Translations under genes and position numbers: made by a program
Shown here: positions 1 through 9,013 of the stretch, in pieces
How positions within the stretch are numbered: the stretch's first letter is position 1
How the letters are laid out: each line of letters starts with the position of its first letter
The notes under the pieces: model-generated
Database searches by the model: none
Told to the model about the DNA's origin: nothing
What the model saw: only the letters and a program-made list of their open reading frames with translations
Source of the DNA: DATLGB01 sp037724045
GTDB taxonomy: Bacteria > Actinomycetota > Thermoleophilia > Solirubrobacterales > Solirubrobacteraceae
Reading direction: 5' to 3'
NCBI GenBank assembly: GCA_037724045.1
Contig: JBBJOW010000013.1
Coordinates: forward strand, 1-64,000
Length of the DNA stretch: 64,000 bases

Positions 1-1
1 G

Positions 2-3000
2 CCCTACGGCAAGTGGCACGCCGAGCAGGTCGTGCACTTCGACGACCTGCCGGTCAAGGAGCCGCTCGGGCCGCGCACGGAGCCGCTGCGCACGCGCCAG
101 CTCGCGTTCGGCTTCAGCCAGGAGGACGAGCGCGTCCTGCTGGCGCCCATGGCCGCCAAGGGCGAGGAGCCGATCGGCTCGATGGGCAACGACAACGCGC
201 TCGCGGTGCTCTCCGACCAGAGCCCGCCGCTGTTCTCCTACTTCAAGCAGCTCTTCGCGCAGGTCACCAACCCGCCGATCGACCCGATCCGCGAGGCCGT
301 GGTCATGTCGCTGGCCACCGGCATCGGCGCCGAGGGGAACCTGCTCGACGAGGCGCCCGAGCACGCGCGGCAGCTCGCGATGGAGCAGCCCGTCCTGCGC
401 AACCACGAGCTCGAGACGCTGCGCCAGATCGACCACCCGAGCTTCCGCGCGCACTCCATCGACATCACCTGGCCCGTCGACGAGGGCCCCGAGGGCATGC
501 GCACGCGGCTGGCCAACGCCTGCGACGAGGCCTACGACGCGATCTTCGCGGGCTACAACATCGTCATCCTCTCCGACCGGAACGTGTCCGCCGCGCGCGC
601 GCCGATCCCGTCGCTGCTGGCCACGGCCGCGATCCACCACCACCTCGTCCGGGAGGGCAACCGCCTCCAGGCGGGCCTCGTGGTCGAGTCGGGCGAGCCC
701 CGCGAGGTCCACCACTTCGCGACGCTCATCGGCTACGGCGCGAGCGCCGTCAACCCCTACCTCATGTTCGAGGGGCTCGCCGAGCTGGAGGCCGATGGCC
801 GCCTCCCGGGGGTCGCGTCGCTCGAGCAGGCCGAGAAGAACGTCGTCAAGGCGATCGGCAAGGGCCTGCTCAAGACGATCTCCAAGATGGGGATCTCGAC
901 GACGCAGTCCTACTGCGGCGCGCAGATCTTCGAGGCCGTCGGGCTGGAGAAGGACCTCATCGACCGCCACTTCACCGGCACCGCCTCGCGCATCGGCGGC
1001 ATCGGCATCGAGGTGCTGGCCGCGGAGACGCTCGACCGCCACGCCGCCGCCTACCCCGCCGACCACGAGCAGCTGCTGCCCGTCGGCGGCATCTACGCCT
1101 GGCGCCGCGACGGCGAGTACCACCAGTGGAACCCCGAGACGATCGCGCTGCTGCAGCACTCCGTGCGCTTGGACGACTCCAACGGCGATGCGCTGGCGAA
1201 GTACCGCGAGTACGCCGCGCTCGTCAACGACGACGCCTCGCGCCGCTCCACGCTGCGCGGTCTCATGAAGTTCAAGACTGCGGGCATCGAGCCGGTCGAT
1301 CTGGACGACGTGGAGCCCGCCAGGGAGATCGTCAAGCGCTTCGCCACCGGCGCGATGTCGCTCGGGTCGATCTCGCGGGAGTCGCACGAGACGCTGGCGA
1401 TCGCGATGAACCGCCTCGGCGGCAAGTCCAACACCGGCGAGGGCGGCGAGGATCCCGTCCGCTTCACGCCCGACGACAACGGCGACTCACGCCGCTCGGC
1501 GATCAAGCAGGTCGCCAGCGGGCGCTTCGGCGTGACGATCCACTACCTGGTCAACGCCGACCAGCTGCAGATCAAGATGGCCCAGGGCGCCAAGCCCGGC
1601 GAGGGCGGCCAGCTGCCCGGCGCCAAGGTCGACGAGTACATCGGCACCATCCGCTTCACCACGCCCGGCGTGACGCTCATCTCGCCTCCGCCGCACCACG
1701 ACATCTACTCGATCGAGGACCTCAAGCAGCTCATCTACGACCTGCGCTGCGCGAACCCGCGGGCACGCATCTCGGTGAAGCTGGTGGCCGAGGTCGGGGT
1801 CGGGACGATCGCCGCCGGTGTCGCCAAGGCGGGCGCCGACCACATCCTCATCTCCGGGCACGACGGCGGCACGGGCGCGTCCCCGCAGTCCTCGATCCAG
1901 TCGGCCGGCGTGCCGTGGGAGATCGGGCTGGCCGAGACGCAGCAGACGCTCGTGCTCAACAACCTGCGCTCCCGCGTGTGGGTGCAGGCCGACGGGCAGA
2001 TGAAGACCGGCCGCGACGTCGCCATCGCGGCGATCCTCGGCGCCGACGAGGTCGGCTTCTCGACCGCGCCGCTGATCGCCGAGGGCTGCGTGATGATGCG
2101 CGTCTGCCACCTCAACACCTGCCCGGTGGGCGTCGCCACGCAGGACCCCGAGCTGCGCAAGCGCTTCACGGGCGAGCCCGACCACGTCGTCAACTACCTC
2201 ATCTTCGTCGCCGAGGAGCTGCGCCGGATCATGGCCAGGCTCGGCGTGCGCAGCTACGACCAGCTGATCGGCCGCACCGAGCTGCTCTCGACCTCGCCGG
2301 CGATACAGCACTGGAAGGCGCGCGGCGTCGACCTCGGGGAGATCCTCAAGCAGCTCGACCTGCCGCCCGCGACACCCCTTTCCCGCGTCATGCCGCAGCC
2401 ATCGCCGCTCGTGGGCGCGCTGGACCACGAGCTGATCTCGTACTGCGCGAAGGCCATCGACCGCCGCGAGGCCGTCACCGGCGCCTTCGGCATTCGCAAC
2501 GTCAACCGCACCGTCGGCGGCATCCTCTCCTCCGCGGCCACGGACGTCTGGGGTGCCGACGGCCTCCCCGCGGGCACGGTCAAGCTCGAGTTCACCGGCT
2601 CCGCGGGCCAGTCCTTCGGCGCCTGGCTGGCGCCCGGCATCGAGTTGACGCTGATCGGCGACGCCAACGACTACGCGGGCAAGGGGTTGTCCGGTGGCGT
2701 CGTGACCGTCCGTCCGCATCCCGACGCGACCTTCGTCGCCGAGGACAACGTCATCGTCGGCAACACCGTCCTCTACGGCGCCACGGCCGGTCGCGCGTTC
2801 TTCCGCGGCCTCGCCGGCGAGCGCTTCGCGGTGCGCAACTCGGGCGTGGACACGGTCGTCGAGGGCATCGGCGACCACGGCTGCGAGTACATGACCGGCG
2901 GCCGCGTGATCGTCCTCGGCCCGACCGGGCGCAACTTCGCGGCAGGCATGTCGGGCGGCGTCGCCTACGTGCTCGACGACAACGAGACCTTCGCGTCGCG

Positions 3001-3235
3001 CTGCAACTTCGAGCTCGTCGACCTCGACGAGCTCGACACCGACGACGAGCGCGCGCTGTTCGAGTTGATCACCGAGCACCGTGACCGCACCGGCTCCACG
3101 GTCGCCGCCGGGCTGCTCGACGCCTGGCCCGAAGCGCTGAGCCGCTTCGTCAAGATCATGCCGCGCGACTACAAGCGCGTCCTCGAGGACCGTGCTCGCG
3201 CCGTCGAGGAGCGCGCTGAGGTCGCCCCGGCCTGA
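2..3235 (+). CDS. gltB: Glutamate synthase large subunit, 5'-truncated by window edge
   Basis: This is the C-terminal part (about 1077 residues) of the large subunit of glutamate synthase, which turns glutamine plus 2-oxoglutarate into two glutamates in the cytosol. The reading frame is open to the first base, so the N-terminal Ntn amidotransferase domain lies outside. Visible are the central domain, the FMN/2-oxoglutarate synthase domain (GGKSNTGEGGEDP near 1420-1460; SGHDGGTGASPQS near 1855-1893), the 3Fe-4S cysteines spaced C-x5-C-x4-C (2087-2121), and the C-terminal GXGXG beta-helix with repeated glycine-rich turns (about 2650-2980). All expected landmarks are intact. No gltD small subunit follows; the next gene starts 219 bp later and is unrelated. 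The family assignment is certain. Confidence 0.97.
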   Translation, partial: PYGKWHAEQVVHFDDLPVKEPLGPRTEPLRTRQLAFGFSQEDERVLLAPMAAKGEEPIGSMGNDNALAVLSDQSPPLFSYFKQLFAQVTNPPIDPIREAVVMSLATGIGAEGNLLDEAPEHARQLAMEQPVLRNHELETLRQIDHPSFRAHSIDITWPVDEGPEGMRTRLANACDEAYDAIFAGYNIVILSDRNVSAARAPIPSLLATAAIHHHLVREGNRLQAGLVVESGEPREVHHFATLIGYGASAVNPYLMFEGLAELEADGRLPGVASLEQAEKNVVKAIGKGLLKTISKMGISTTQSYCGAQIFEAVGLEKDLIDRHFTGTASRIGGIGIEVLAAETLDRHAAAYPADHEQLLPVGGIYAWRRDGEYHQWNPETIALLQHSVRLDDSNGDALAKYREYAALVNDDASRRSTLRGLMKFKTAGIEPVDLDDVEPAREIVKRFATGAMSLGSISRESHETLAIAMNRLGGKSNTGEGGEDPVRFTPDDNGDSRRSAIKQVASGRFGVTIHYLVNADQLQIKMAQGAKPGEGGQLPGAKVDEYIGTIRFTTPGVTLISPPPHHDIYSIEDLKQLIYDLRCANPRARISVKLVAEVGVGTIAAGVAKAGADHILISGHDGGTGASPQSSIQSAGVPWEIGLAETQQTLVLNNLRSRVWVQADGQMKTGRDVAIAAILGADEVGFSTAPLIAEGCVMMRVCHLNTCPVGVATQDPELRKRFTGEPDHVVNYLIFVAEELRRIMARLGVRSYDQLIGRTELLSTSPAIQHWKARGVDLGEILKQLDLPPATPLSRVMPQPSPLVGALDHELISYCAKAIDRREAVTGAFGIRNVNRTVGGILSSAATDVWGADGLPAGTVKLEFTGSAGQSFGAWLAPGIELTLIGDANDYAGKGLSGGVVTVRPHPDATFVAEDNVIVGNTVLYGATAGRAFFRGLAGERFAVRNSGVDTVVEGIGDHGCEYMTGGRVIVLGPTGRNFAAGMSGGVAYVLDDNETFASRCNFELVDLDELDTDDERALFELITEHRDRTGSTVAAGLLDAWPEALSRFVKIMPRDYKRVLEDRARAVEERAEVAPA

Positions 3236-3243
3236 TCGCGGCG

Positions 3244-3434
3244 TCAGTGGCGCGCGCAGACCACGTAGATCGAGCCGCTGGCTTGGGCCCCGGTCGCCCG
3301 GTGGCGCAGGACGCCCTTCCGGAGAGGTAGGCGCTGCGCACCGTGATGGTGGCGAGACGGATGGTGCCCGTGGGGCCGCGCTGGCCTTCGGGACCCGTCG
3401 GTCCCGCGTCGTCGGGCGGCCCTTTCCCGCCCAA
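3244..3434 (-). pseudogene. Possible remnant of a collagen-like repeat protein
   Basis: The 219 bp between gltB and the next gene are otherwise empty. Read on the minus strand they encode a short Gly-Pro-Thr/Gly-x-y stretch (AGPTGPEGQRGPTG) followed by a beta-rich tail (TIRLATITVRSAYLSG). A neighbouring minus frame ends in GSIYVVCARH and a stop at 3244. The pattern resembles the end of a secreted collagen-like protein split by a frameshift. There is no start codon with a ribosome site and the fragment is very short, so this is a tentative call. Confidence 0.3.
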
Positions 3435-3454
3435 CCTTTGCGAATCTCACCCCG

Positions 3455-4738
3455 ATGAGGGGTGCGAATCGCAGAGCGTGGGTGGTTGCGGCGATCGCGG
3501 CGGCGGCGTACGCGGTGCTGTCGATCGCGCGGCACCGCACGTTTCGCTCGACCGGCTTCGACCTGGGGCTGTTCGACCAGGTGGTCTGGCACTACGCGCG
3601 CCTCGAGACGCCGGCAAGCACCTACAAGGATCTGCCGAGCATCCTGCGCGACCACTTCTCGCCGATCCTCGCCGCCCTGGTCCCCTTCCGGCTCGCATTC
3701 GGGACCGAGGGCCTGCTGGTCGCGCAGGCGCTGCTGGTCAGCGCAGCCGCGATCCCGATCTTCGCGTTCGCGCGCCGCCGGATCGGCGAATGGCCCGCGT
3801 TGGCGATCGCCGTCGCCTACCTGCTCTTCGGCGGCGTCCAGGAGGCGGTCTGGTTCGACTTCCACGAGGTCGCCTTCGCGCCTGTGCTGATCGCGCTCGC
3901 GATCGAGCGCTTCGACGCCGGCGCACACCGCGCCGCCTACGCGGCGTCGCTCGCGCTGCTGCTCGTCAAGGAGGACCTCGCCCTGCTCGTGCCCTTCATC
4001 GCGCTGCTCTTCGCGCTCCAGGGCCACCGCCGCGCCGGAGTGGCACTCGCGGCGGCCGGCATCGCGTGGTTCGTGATCGTCACCACCTTCGTCACCGCCG
4101 ACTACACGGACCTCGGCGGCTTCACCGACGACCCGCTCACGAAGGCCAGGACGCTCGCCTACCTCTTCGGCGCCTTCCTCTTCCTGAGCCTGCGGTCGCG
4201 GATCGCGCTGCTTGCCGTTCCCCTGCTTGCCGTCCGCTTCCTCTCCGACAACCCGGCGTACTGGACCCTCGAGGGCCACTACTCGCTGACGATCGCGCCC
4301 GTCCTCGCCCTCGCCGCCGCCGATGCGATGCCGCATCCGAGGCTCGCCTACGCGACGGCCGCCGTCGCCGTTGCCCTCACACCCGCCTTTCCCTTGGCTG
4401 AGCTGTTCCGGCCCGCCGCTTACGAGTCCAAGCCGGGATACGCGCAGGCCGTCGCGGACATCCCGCCCGGTGCACCGGTCACCGCCACCAACCATCTCGC
4501 CCCCCACCTCTCCGGGCGACGGGACGTGCGCCTGCTCGGAAACGGACCGCCCACGGGCTACGTCGTCGCGGCGCTCGACGACCCCGCGCCCGCAGCAACC
4601 TTCCCCTTCGACGGGCTCGACGAGCTACGCGCGTTTGTCGGCGAGCTGCGCGACGGCGGCGACCAGGCGGTCGGCGTCCTCGGCGTCGTTGTAGTGGACG
4701 AAGCCGCCGCGGACGGCGCCGTCGGGAGCGAGCCCTAG
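3455..4738 (+). CDS. DUF2079-type polytopic membrane protein, C-terminus truncated
   Basis: A 427-residue hydrophobic protein with about ten membrane segments. The N-terminal pattern (a first membrane helix, then a segment reading STGFDLGLFDQ and a DHFSPIL motif) is typical of DUF2079 membrane proteins, which look like GT-C glycosyltransferases; the substrate is unknown. From about residue 395 the sequence stops looking like the family and becomes Gly/Asp/Val-rich. That tail is antisense to the last 114 bp of the minus-strand aminotransferase gene. I infer that the natural C-terminus was deleted and the frame now runs on into its neighbour. The ATG at 3455 begins MRGANRRAWVV just ahead of the first helix. 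Function is unknown; domain assignment is fairly secure. Confidence 0.75.
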   Translation: MRGANRRAWVVAAIAAAAYAVLSIARHRTFRSTGFDLGLFDQVVWHYARLETPASTYKDLPSILRDHFSPILAALVPFRLAFGTEGLLVAQALLVSAAAIPIFAFARRRIGEWPALAIAVAYLLFGGVQEAVWFDFHEVAFAPVLIALAIERFDAGAHRAAYAASLALLLVKEDLALLVPFIALLFALQGHRRAGVALAAAGIAWFVIVTTFVTADYTDLGGFTDDPLTKARTLAYLFGAFLFLSLRSRIALLAVPLLAVRFLSDNPAYWTLEGHYSLTIAPVLALAAADAMPHPRLAYATAAVAVALTPAFPLAELFRPAAYESKPGYAQAVADIPPGAPVTATNHLAPHLSGRRDVRLLGNGPPTGYVVAALDDPAPAATFPFDGLDELRAFVGELRDGGDQAVGVLGVVVVDEAAADGAVGSEP

Positions 4739-5764
4739 GTGCGCTTCGAGCTCGTGGGCGTAGTAGTTGCCGTGCCAGACGGCCACCTCGTGCGCGGCGA
4801 GATGGGTCGCGACCTCGCGCGACGTGTGGCCGGCGACGGTGAACATGAGCGTCGACGTGCGGTCAGGGGCGTCGCCGTGGAGGGTGACGCCGTCGATGGC
4901 GGCCAGACCGGTGCAGGCCTTGCGCAGCAGCGCCGTCTCGTGGGTGCGCACCGCGTCCCAGTCGAGCTCGCGGGTGTAGGCCGCCGCGGCGGCCACGCCG
5001 GCCAGCGACTCGAACGGCAGCGTGCCGAGCTCGAAGCGGTGGGGCACGTCGTCCGACGACGGGGCGAGCTTGTCGGGCGCCAGCGTCTCGAGGAAGGCGG
5101 GGTCGGCGGCGAGCATGCCGACGTGCGGGCCGAACCACTTGTAGGCGCTGCAGGCGAGGACGTCGAACGCGCTCGCGTCCATCTGCCGGTGCGGGACGGC
5201 GTGGACGGCGTCGACGTAGACGCGGGCGCCCGCGGCCCGCGCGGCGGCCGTGATGCCCGCCAGGTCGGGAATCGTGCCGACCGCGTTCGAGGCGGCGGTC
5301 ACGCACACCCAGCGCGTGCGGTCGCAGAGCACCTCCTCGACGGCGGAGGCGGGCAGAGCGAGGCTGCCCGGCTCGGGGTCGGCGAAGCGGACGATCGCGC
5401 CGGCGCGCTCGGCGGCGATCACCCACGGGCGCACGTTGGCGTCGTGGTCCAGGCGGGTGCAGACGATCTCGTCGCCGGGCTCCACGACGGTCGCCGCGAA
5501 GCGCATGGTCAGCGCGGTCATGCTCGGCCCGAAGACCACGCCACGCGGGTCGGCGTTCAGCAGCGCGCCGACCTCCGAGCGCGCGTTCGCGACGGTCTCC
5601 TCGCTGGCGTGCGCGGCGGCGAAGACCCCGCCCTCGTTGGCGTTGCGCCCGGAGCGCATGAAGTCCGCCATCGCCTCGATGGCGGTGTCGAGCATCTGCG
5701 TCCCGGCGGGGCCGTCGAGGCGCGCCCAGCCGCCGGCCAGGCCGGGGAAGCGGTCGCGGTTCAT
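4625..5764 (-). CDS. Cysteine desulfurase-like class V aminotransferase
   Basis: A 379-residue PLP enzyme of fold type I, closest by motif to the cysteine desulfurase-like family related to SufS/CsdA. It would remove sulfur or selenium from cysteine-type substrates, or act as an aminotransferase. Visible are LDHDAN (about 105-110), the cofactor aspartate in VYVDAVH (Asp185) and the PLP lysine in SAYKWFGPHVG (Lys209). No obvious mobile cysteine loop like that of SufS/IscS is seen, so the exact substrate is open. The gene starts with ATG at 5764, directly after the TAG stop of the upstream Nudix gene, so the two are probably cotranscribed. Its 3' end overlaps the converging DUF2079 gene by 114 bp. 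Confidence 0.85.
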   Translation of the reverse strand: MNRDRFPGLAGGWARLDGPAGTQMLDTAIEAMADFMRSGRNANEGGVFAAAHASEETVANARSEVGALLNADPRGVVFGPSMTALTMRFAATVVEPGDEIVCTRLDHDANVRPWVIAAERAGAIVRFADPEPGSLALPASAVEEVLCDRTRWVCVTAASNAVGTIPDLAGITAAARAAGARVYVDAVHAVPHRQMDASAFDVLACSAYKWFGPHVGMLAADPAFLETLAPDKLAPSSDDVPHRFELGTLPFESLAGVAAAAAYTRELDWDAVRTHETALLRKACTGLAAIDGVTLHGDAPDRTSTLMFTVAGHTSREVATHLAAHEVAVWHGNYYAHELEAHLGLAPDGAVRGGFVHYNDAEDADRLVAAVAQLADKRA

Positions 5765-6133
5765 CTAGACGAGCCCGCGGTCCCGGTCATAGGTAAGGAG
5801 CGCACGGGCTTCGCCGGCCGGCAGCCAGCGCAGCTCGTCGACCTCGTCGTTGGGCACGAAGTCCGGCACGTCGTCGACCTCCATCATCCAGTAGCGAACG
5901 ATCTTCGTCCGGCCCTTGTGGTCTGAGTACTCACACGACTCGAGCTCGTCGCCGAGTGTCCCGCGCACGCCGATCTCCTCCTCGACCTCGCGCACAGCGG
6001 CCTGCTCGAAGGACTCGCCGGGATCGAGCTTGCCCTTGGGCAGCGACCAGTCGTCGTGCCGAGGCCGGTGAATGACGGCGATCAGCTCTCCGTGACGGAC
6101 GACGCAGCCCGCCGCCCTGACCTCATGTTCCAT
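5765..6133 (-). CDS. Nudix hydrolase (MutT-like)
   Basis: A 122-residue single-domain Nudix hydrolase that cleaves a nucleoside diphosphate linked to some other moiety. The complete Nudix box (G-x5-E-x7-RE-x2-EE-x-G) lies at residues 34-56, starting GKLDPGE and containing REVEEEIG. The frame is open further upstream, but ATG at 6133 (MEHEVRAAGC) fits the domain start and leaves only an 11-bp overlap with the preceding gene. The stop abuts the start of the aminotransferase gene. The sequence does not fix the substrate; oxidised nucleotides and dinucleoside polyphosphates are both possible. Confidence 0.9.
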   Translation of the reverse strand: MEHEVRAAGCVVRHGELIAVIHRPRHDDWSLPKGKLDPGESFEQAAVREVEEEIGVRGTLGDELESCEYSDHKGRTKIVRYWMMEVDDVPDFVPNDEVDELRWLPAGEARALLTYDRDRGLV

Positions 6134-6833
6134 GCACCGGAGCGTACGGCGCGCCCTCGAGCTCCGGCTGCGGCTGCTGCCGCAGCGCCTCGATGCGAGC
6201 GGTCGTCTTGCGGACGACGAGGATCGCCAGGATCCCGGCAATGATGTCGAGGCCGTCGACGAAGGCGTACGCGGAGCTCTGATCGCGCAGAGACGCTGCG
6301 TCCGTGACGAAGTCGCCGTCCTCGAATCCCGCGCGAAAGGCGAAGTTCCCCACCCAGAACGAGAGCAGCCAGAGGGCCCACCACCAGTGCAGCAGCGGGC
6401 TCACGCGCCGGTCTTCCAAGCGCTTGGGCGCCGCCGGGTCCGGGTCGCTTCCCCGCCAGATGTCGTTCATCACCTGCTTGGGGCGGAACAGCGAGACGAT
6501 CGGGATGAACCAATACCACACCGCCCAGCGCGTGCCGTAGCGCGGAGTGATCCTGAGCGCGATGACGTTGCGGTAGGCGCGGCTGTACCAGAGCAGGAAC
6601 GCGATGATCGCCGGGATGAAGCCGACTGAGTAGACGATCGCCGTCCAGCCCACCCGGTCGTCGGAGTCCTGCGCCTCGGCGAGCCTCACGCGTTCGCCCT
6701 CGACGATCCGGCCGAGCAGCTCCGTCTGGTTGGCGTCGGCCCACAGGGACAGCACGGCGCCGACGATCGTCAGCCCGAGGAACGCGATCGCCGCGGTCGC
6801 GCGACCGGACAGAGGCAGAGCGGTTTCTGGCAC
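6123..6833 (-). CDS. DUF4328-type membrane protein
   Basis: A 236-residue integral membrane protein with about five or six hydrophobic segments. These include an N-terminal helix after MPETALPLSGR and a segment with WYSRAYRNVIAL followed by RYGTRWAVWYWFIPI, a pattern seen in DUF4328 proteins. No catalytic residues are recognisable and the function is unknown. The gene overlaps the downstream Nudix gene by 11 bp and begins 39 bp after signal peptidase ends, so the lepB, DUF4328, Nudix and aminotransferase genes could form one minus-strand transcription unit. Confidence 0.75.
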   Translation of the reverse strand: MPETALPLSGRATAAIAFLGLTIVGAVLSLWADANQTELLGRIVEGERVRLAEAQDSDDRVGWTAIVYSVGFIPAIIAFLLWYSRAYRNVIALRITPRYGTRWAVWYWFIPIVSLFRPKQVMNDIWRGSDPDPAAPKRLEDRRVSPLLHWWWALWLLSFWVGNFAFRAGFEDGDFVTDAASLRDQSSAYAFVDGLDIIAGILAILVVRKTTARIEALRQQPQPELEGAPYAPVHGT

Positions 6834-6872
6834 GCCGGCAGCCTAATCGCGGCCGCGGCGGATCCGCGCCGG

Positions 6873-7448
6873 TTACTCCGGTGTCTCGACGAGCCCGTCG
6901 AGCGCGGCGGTGGGGACAGGGCCCCAGATCCTGCTGTCGGACGAGTTCCCGCGGTTGTCTCCGGCGAGGAACCAATGGTCAGGCGGGACGGTGATCGCCG
7001 ACGGCAGCGCGCAGTAGCGGGGGCGGCACGGTCGCACGTAGTCCTCGCGCACCGCCTCGCCGTTGCGAATGACCGCGCCGTCCGGGGCGAAGGCGATGCG
7101 ATCCCCAGGACCGCCGACGATCCGCTTGAGCACCCGGAAATCGGCGTACTTGCGCGCGGCCTGCGGGCAGGGCTCGTCCGCGGGATGGGGCACGCCACAG
7201 CGCTCGGCCCTGACGCCCACCGGCGCCTGGGCCACAACGATCTCCCCGACGGCCGGCAGTCGCTGCTCGAAGGCGCGGGTGTCGACGGCGACCGGGCCGT
7301 CCGCAAGGGTGCGTCCCATCGACGGTCCCGAGGTCGGTACGAGGTCGTCGGACGCGATCGCGAGCACGTAGAACGCGCCCGCGCCCAGCAGCGCCGCGAC
7401 CAGCAGGGTGATCCGCAGCCCCCAGTCGCGGGTGCGCGGCGGGGTCAC
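6873..7448 (-). CDS. lepB: Signal peptidase I
   Basis: A 191-residue type I signal peptidase that removes signal peptides from secreted proteins at the outer face of the cytoplasmic membrane. There is one N-terminal membrane helix (about 11-32), the catalytic serine in GPSMGRT (Ser43), the general-base lysine in RVLKRIVGGPGD (Lys108) and the conserved box GDNRGNSSDSR (163-173). The start is GTG at 7448. It overlaps the TGA of the upstream glycosidase gene (GTGA), a common coupling signal here; no better start exists, because further upstream is out-of-frame glycosidase sequence. Confidence 0.95.
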   Translation of the reverse strand: MTPPRTRDWGLRITLLVAALLGAGAFYVLAIASDDLVPTSGPSMGRTLADGPVAVDTRAFEQRLPAVGEIVVAQAPVGVRAERCGVPHPADEPCPQAARKYADFRVLKRIVGGPGDRIAFAPDGAVIRNGEAVREDYVRPCRPRYCALPSAITVPPDHWFLAGDNRGNSSDSRIWGPVPTAALDGLVETPE

Positions 7449-8998
7449 GACGCCGGGGTGAGGATCGCGGCGAAGTCGCCGCGGGTGCTGATGGTGCCGG
7501 TCGCCTCGAAGTCGCGGGAGCCGTCCTCGCCGACGAGGTGGATCGCCCAGCGGCCCGCGGGCAGCCGGACCTCGAGTGTGCGCAGAGGGCCTGCCGTCAG
7601 GCCGCCGACGAACCAGCGGCGCCCGTCGCGCCGGCCGATCACCGCGTGGCGGTCGGGCGCGCCGGTGAGCAGCCGCGTGTCGTCCCATGCGGCCGGCAGC
7701 TCGCGCAGGATCCGGTCTGCGTCCGCGTAGATCCCCGCGGCGCCGCCGAGGTGCTGGAGGCCGGACTCGAAGACGACCGCCTGCGCGAGCTCGCGCGCGC
7801 CGGTCCCGGCGGGGGTGAAGTCCATGCCGCCGACGGGGTTGCGGGTGAAAGCGAGGTTGACCTCGTCGCGCGCGGTCGTGTCGCCGTACTCCGCGCCGCG
7901 TACGGCTTCGACCGTGAGGACGTTGGGCCACGTGCGCTGCAGGCCGCGTGGCACGGTGTTGCCGTGGAAGGCGACGACGAGGCGCCGGGCGGCCGCCTGG
8001 CGGGCGATGTCGTCCATGGCGCGGATCTGCTCCTCGCTGTCGGAGTAGAAGAAGTCGGCCTTGATGCCGGCCGCGCCCCAGCGCTTGACCCGATCGAGCA
8101 CACGGGCCGTCACGTCGTCCTTGTCGAACCAGAGGATGACCTTCACGCCGCGTGCACGCGCATAGGCGATCAGCTCGCGGATGAAGCCCGGCCGCCACCC
8201 CTCGTCGACGGTCACGTACTCCCAGCCCTGCGCGACGGCGAGGTCGACGTACTCCTTCTGGGTCTCCAGCCGTTCGGGGCTCGAGTGGTCGCTCAGCCAT
8301 GACCACGCCGCCACGCCGGGCTCGATCCAGCTCGTGTCGCGCACCTTGGACTGCCGCCCCAGCGCGAGCGGAAGGTCGGACTCGACGACCCGGTCCAGCC
8401 CGCCGGTGACCGCGACGCGCCACGGCGTGCGGCGCGGCGCCGACTCGCCGCGAGCGATCTGCACGTGCAGGCCGTCAGCCGCCAGCCGGGTGTGCGACAC
8501 GGCGGCGCGCGCAACGCCGGCCTCGGTGAGCAGCGTGTAACGGCCGCGGTCGCGCAGCAGCAACGGGAACGCGTAGCGCCCGCGTGCGCGGCCCGCGAGG
8601 CGACCGCCGCGGTAGGGCTCCTCGTAGGCGCCGGTGTAGCGCTGCAGCCACGCCTGGGTGGTGCGCGGCGCGCGCACCACGGCGTCGGCGCCGCGGGTGC
8701 GCCAGGCGACGCCGTCCTCGGTGGCGAGCACCTCGACGCCGGCGACGGTCAGCGTGCGACCCGTCAGCCGATGGACACGTCGCTTGCCCGACGGGGTGGT
8801 GAAGCGCGCCGCGTAGCGTCCGCGGTCGGCGCGCAGGCGCCCGTCCGGGGCCGGACCAAGGTCGGCCTCGATCCCGCCCCGCAGGGTCAGCACAAAACGC
8901 CCGGAGCGGCGCTCCAGAGCGGCCTGACGGGTTCCCGAGGGATCTGCGACGACGTAGGCGGGAGGCGGAACTTCAGCAGCGGGCATGGGTTCCGACAC
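7445..8998 (-). CDS. GH97-like glycoside hydrolase
   Basis: A 517-residue protein resembling GH97 alpha-glucosidase/alpha-galactosidase enzymes. An N-terminal beta-sandwich (about 1-215) precedes a TIM barrel. Barrel motifs include VTVDEGW (263-269), KVILWFDK (286-293), GIKADFF (311-317), AFHGNTVPRGLQRTWPN (343-359) and LTVEAVRGAEY (361-371), which match the order of barrel motifs in GH97. A short C-terminal beta domain follows. No signal peptide is visible, unusual for a family that is mostly exported, so either the true start is missed or the enzyme is cytosolic. The substrate, probably an alpha-linked glycan, is inferred. It is the first gene of a GTGA-coupled pair with lepB. Confidence 0.82.
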   Translation of the reverse strand: MSEPMPAAEVPPPAYVVADPSGTRQAALERRSGRFVLTLRGGIEADLGPAPDGRLRADRGRYAARFTTPSGKRRVHRLTGRTLTVAGVEVLATEDGVAWRTRGADAVVRAPRTTQAWLQRYTGAYEEPYRGGRLAGRARGRYAFPLLLRDRGRYTLLTEAGVARAAVSHTRLAADGLHVQIARGESAPRRTPWRVAVTGGLDRVVESDLPLALGRQSKVRDTSWIEPGVAAWSWLSDHSSPERLETQKEYVDLAVAQGWEYVTVDEGWRPGFIRELIAYARARGVKVILWFDKDDVTARVLDRVKRWGAAGIKADFFYSDSEEQIRAMDDIARQAAARRLVVAFHGNTVPRGLQRTWPNVLTVEAVRGAEYGDTTARDEVNLAFTRNPVGGMDFTPAGTGARELAQAVVFESGLQHLGGAAGIYADADRILRELPAAWDDTRLLTGAPDRHAVIGRRDGRRWFVGGLTAGPLRTLEVRLPAGRWAIHLVGEDGSRDFEATGTISTRGDFAAILTPAS

Positions 8999-9013
8999 TA
9001 CCCTCGCCCGCTC

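Noticed and set aside
1487..4507. Long open frame on the minus strand across gltB
   Set aside because: It is Arg/Gly/Val-rich antisense sequence without any domain; GC-rich third positions of gltB create it.
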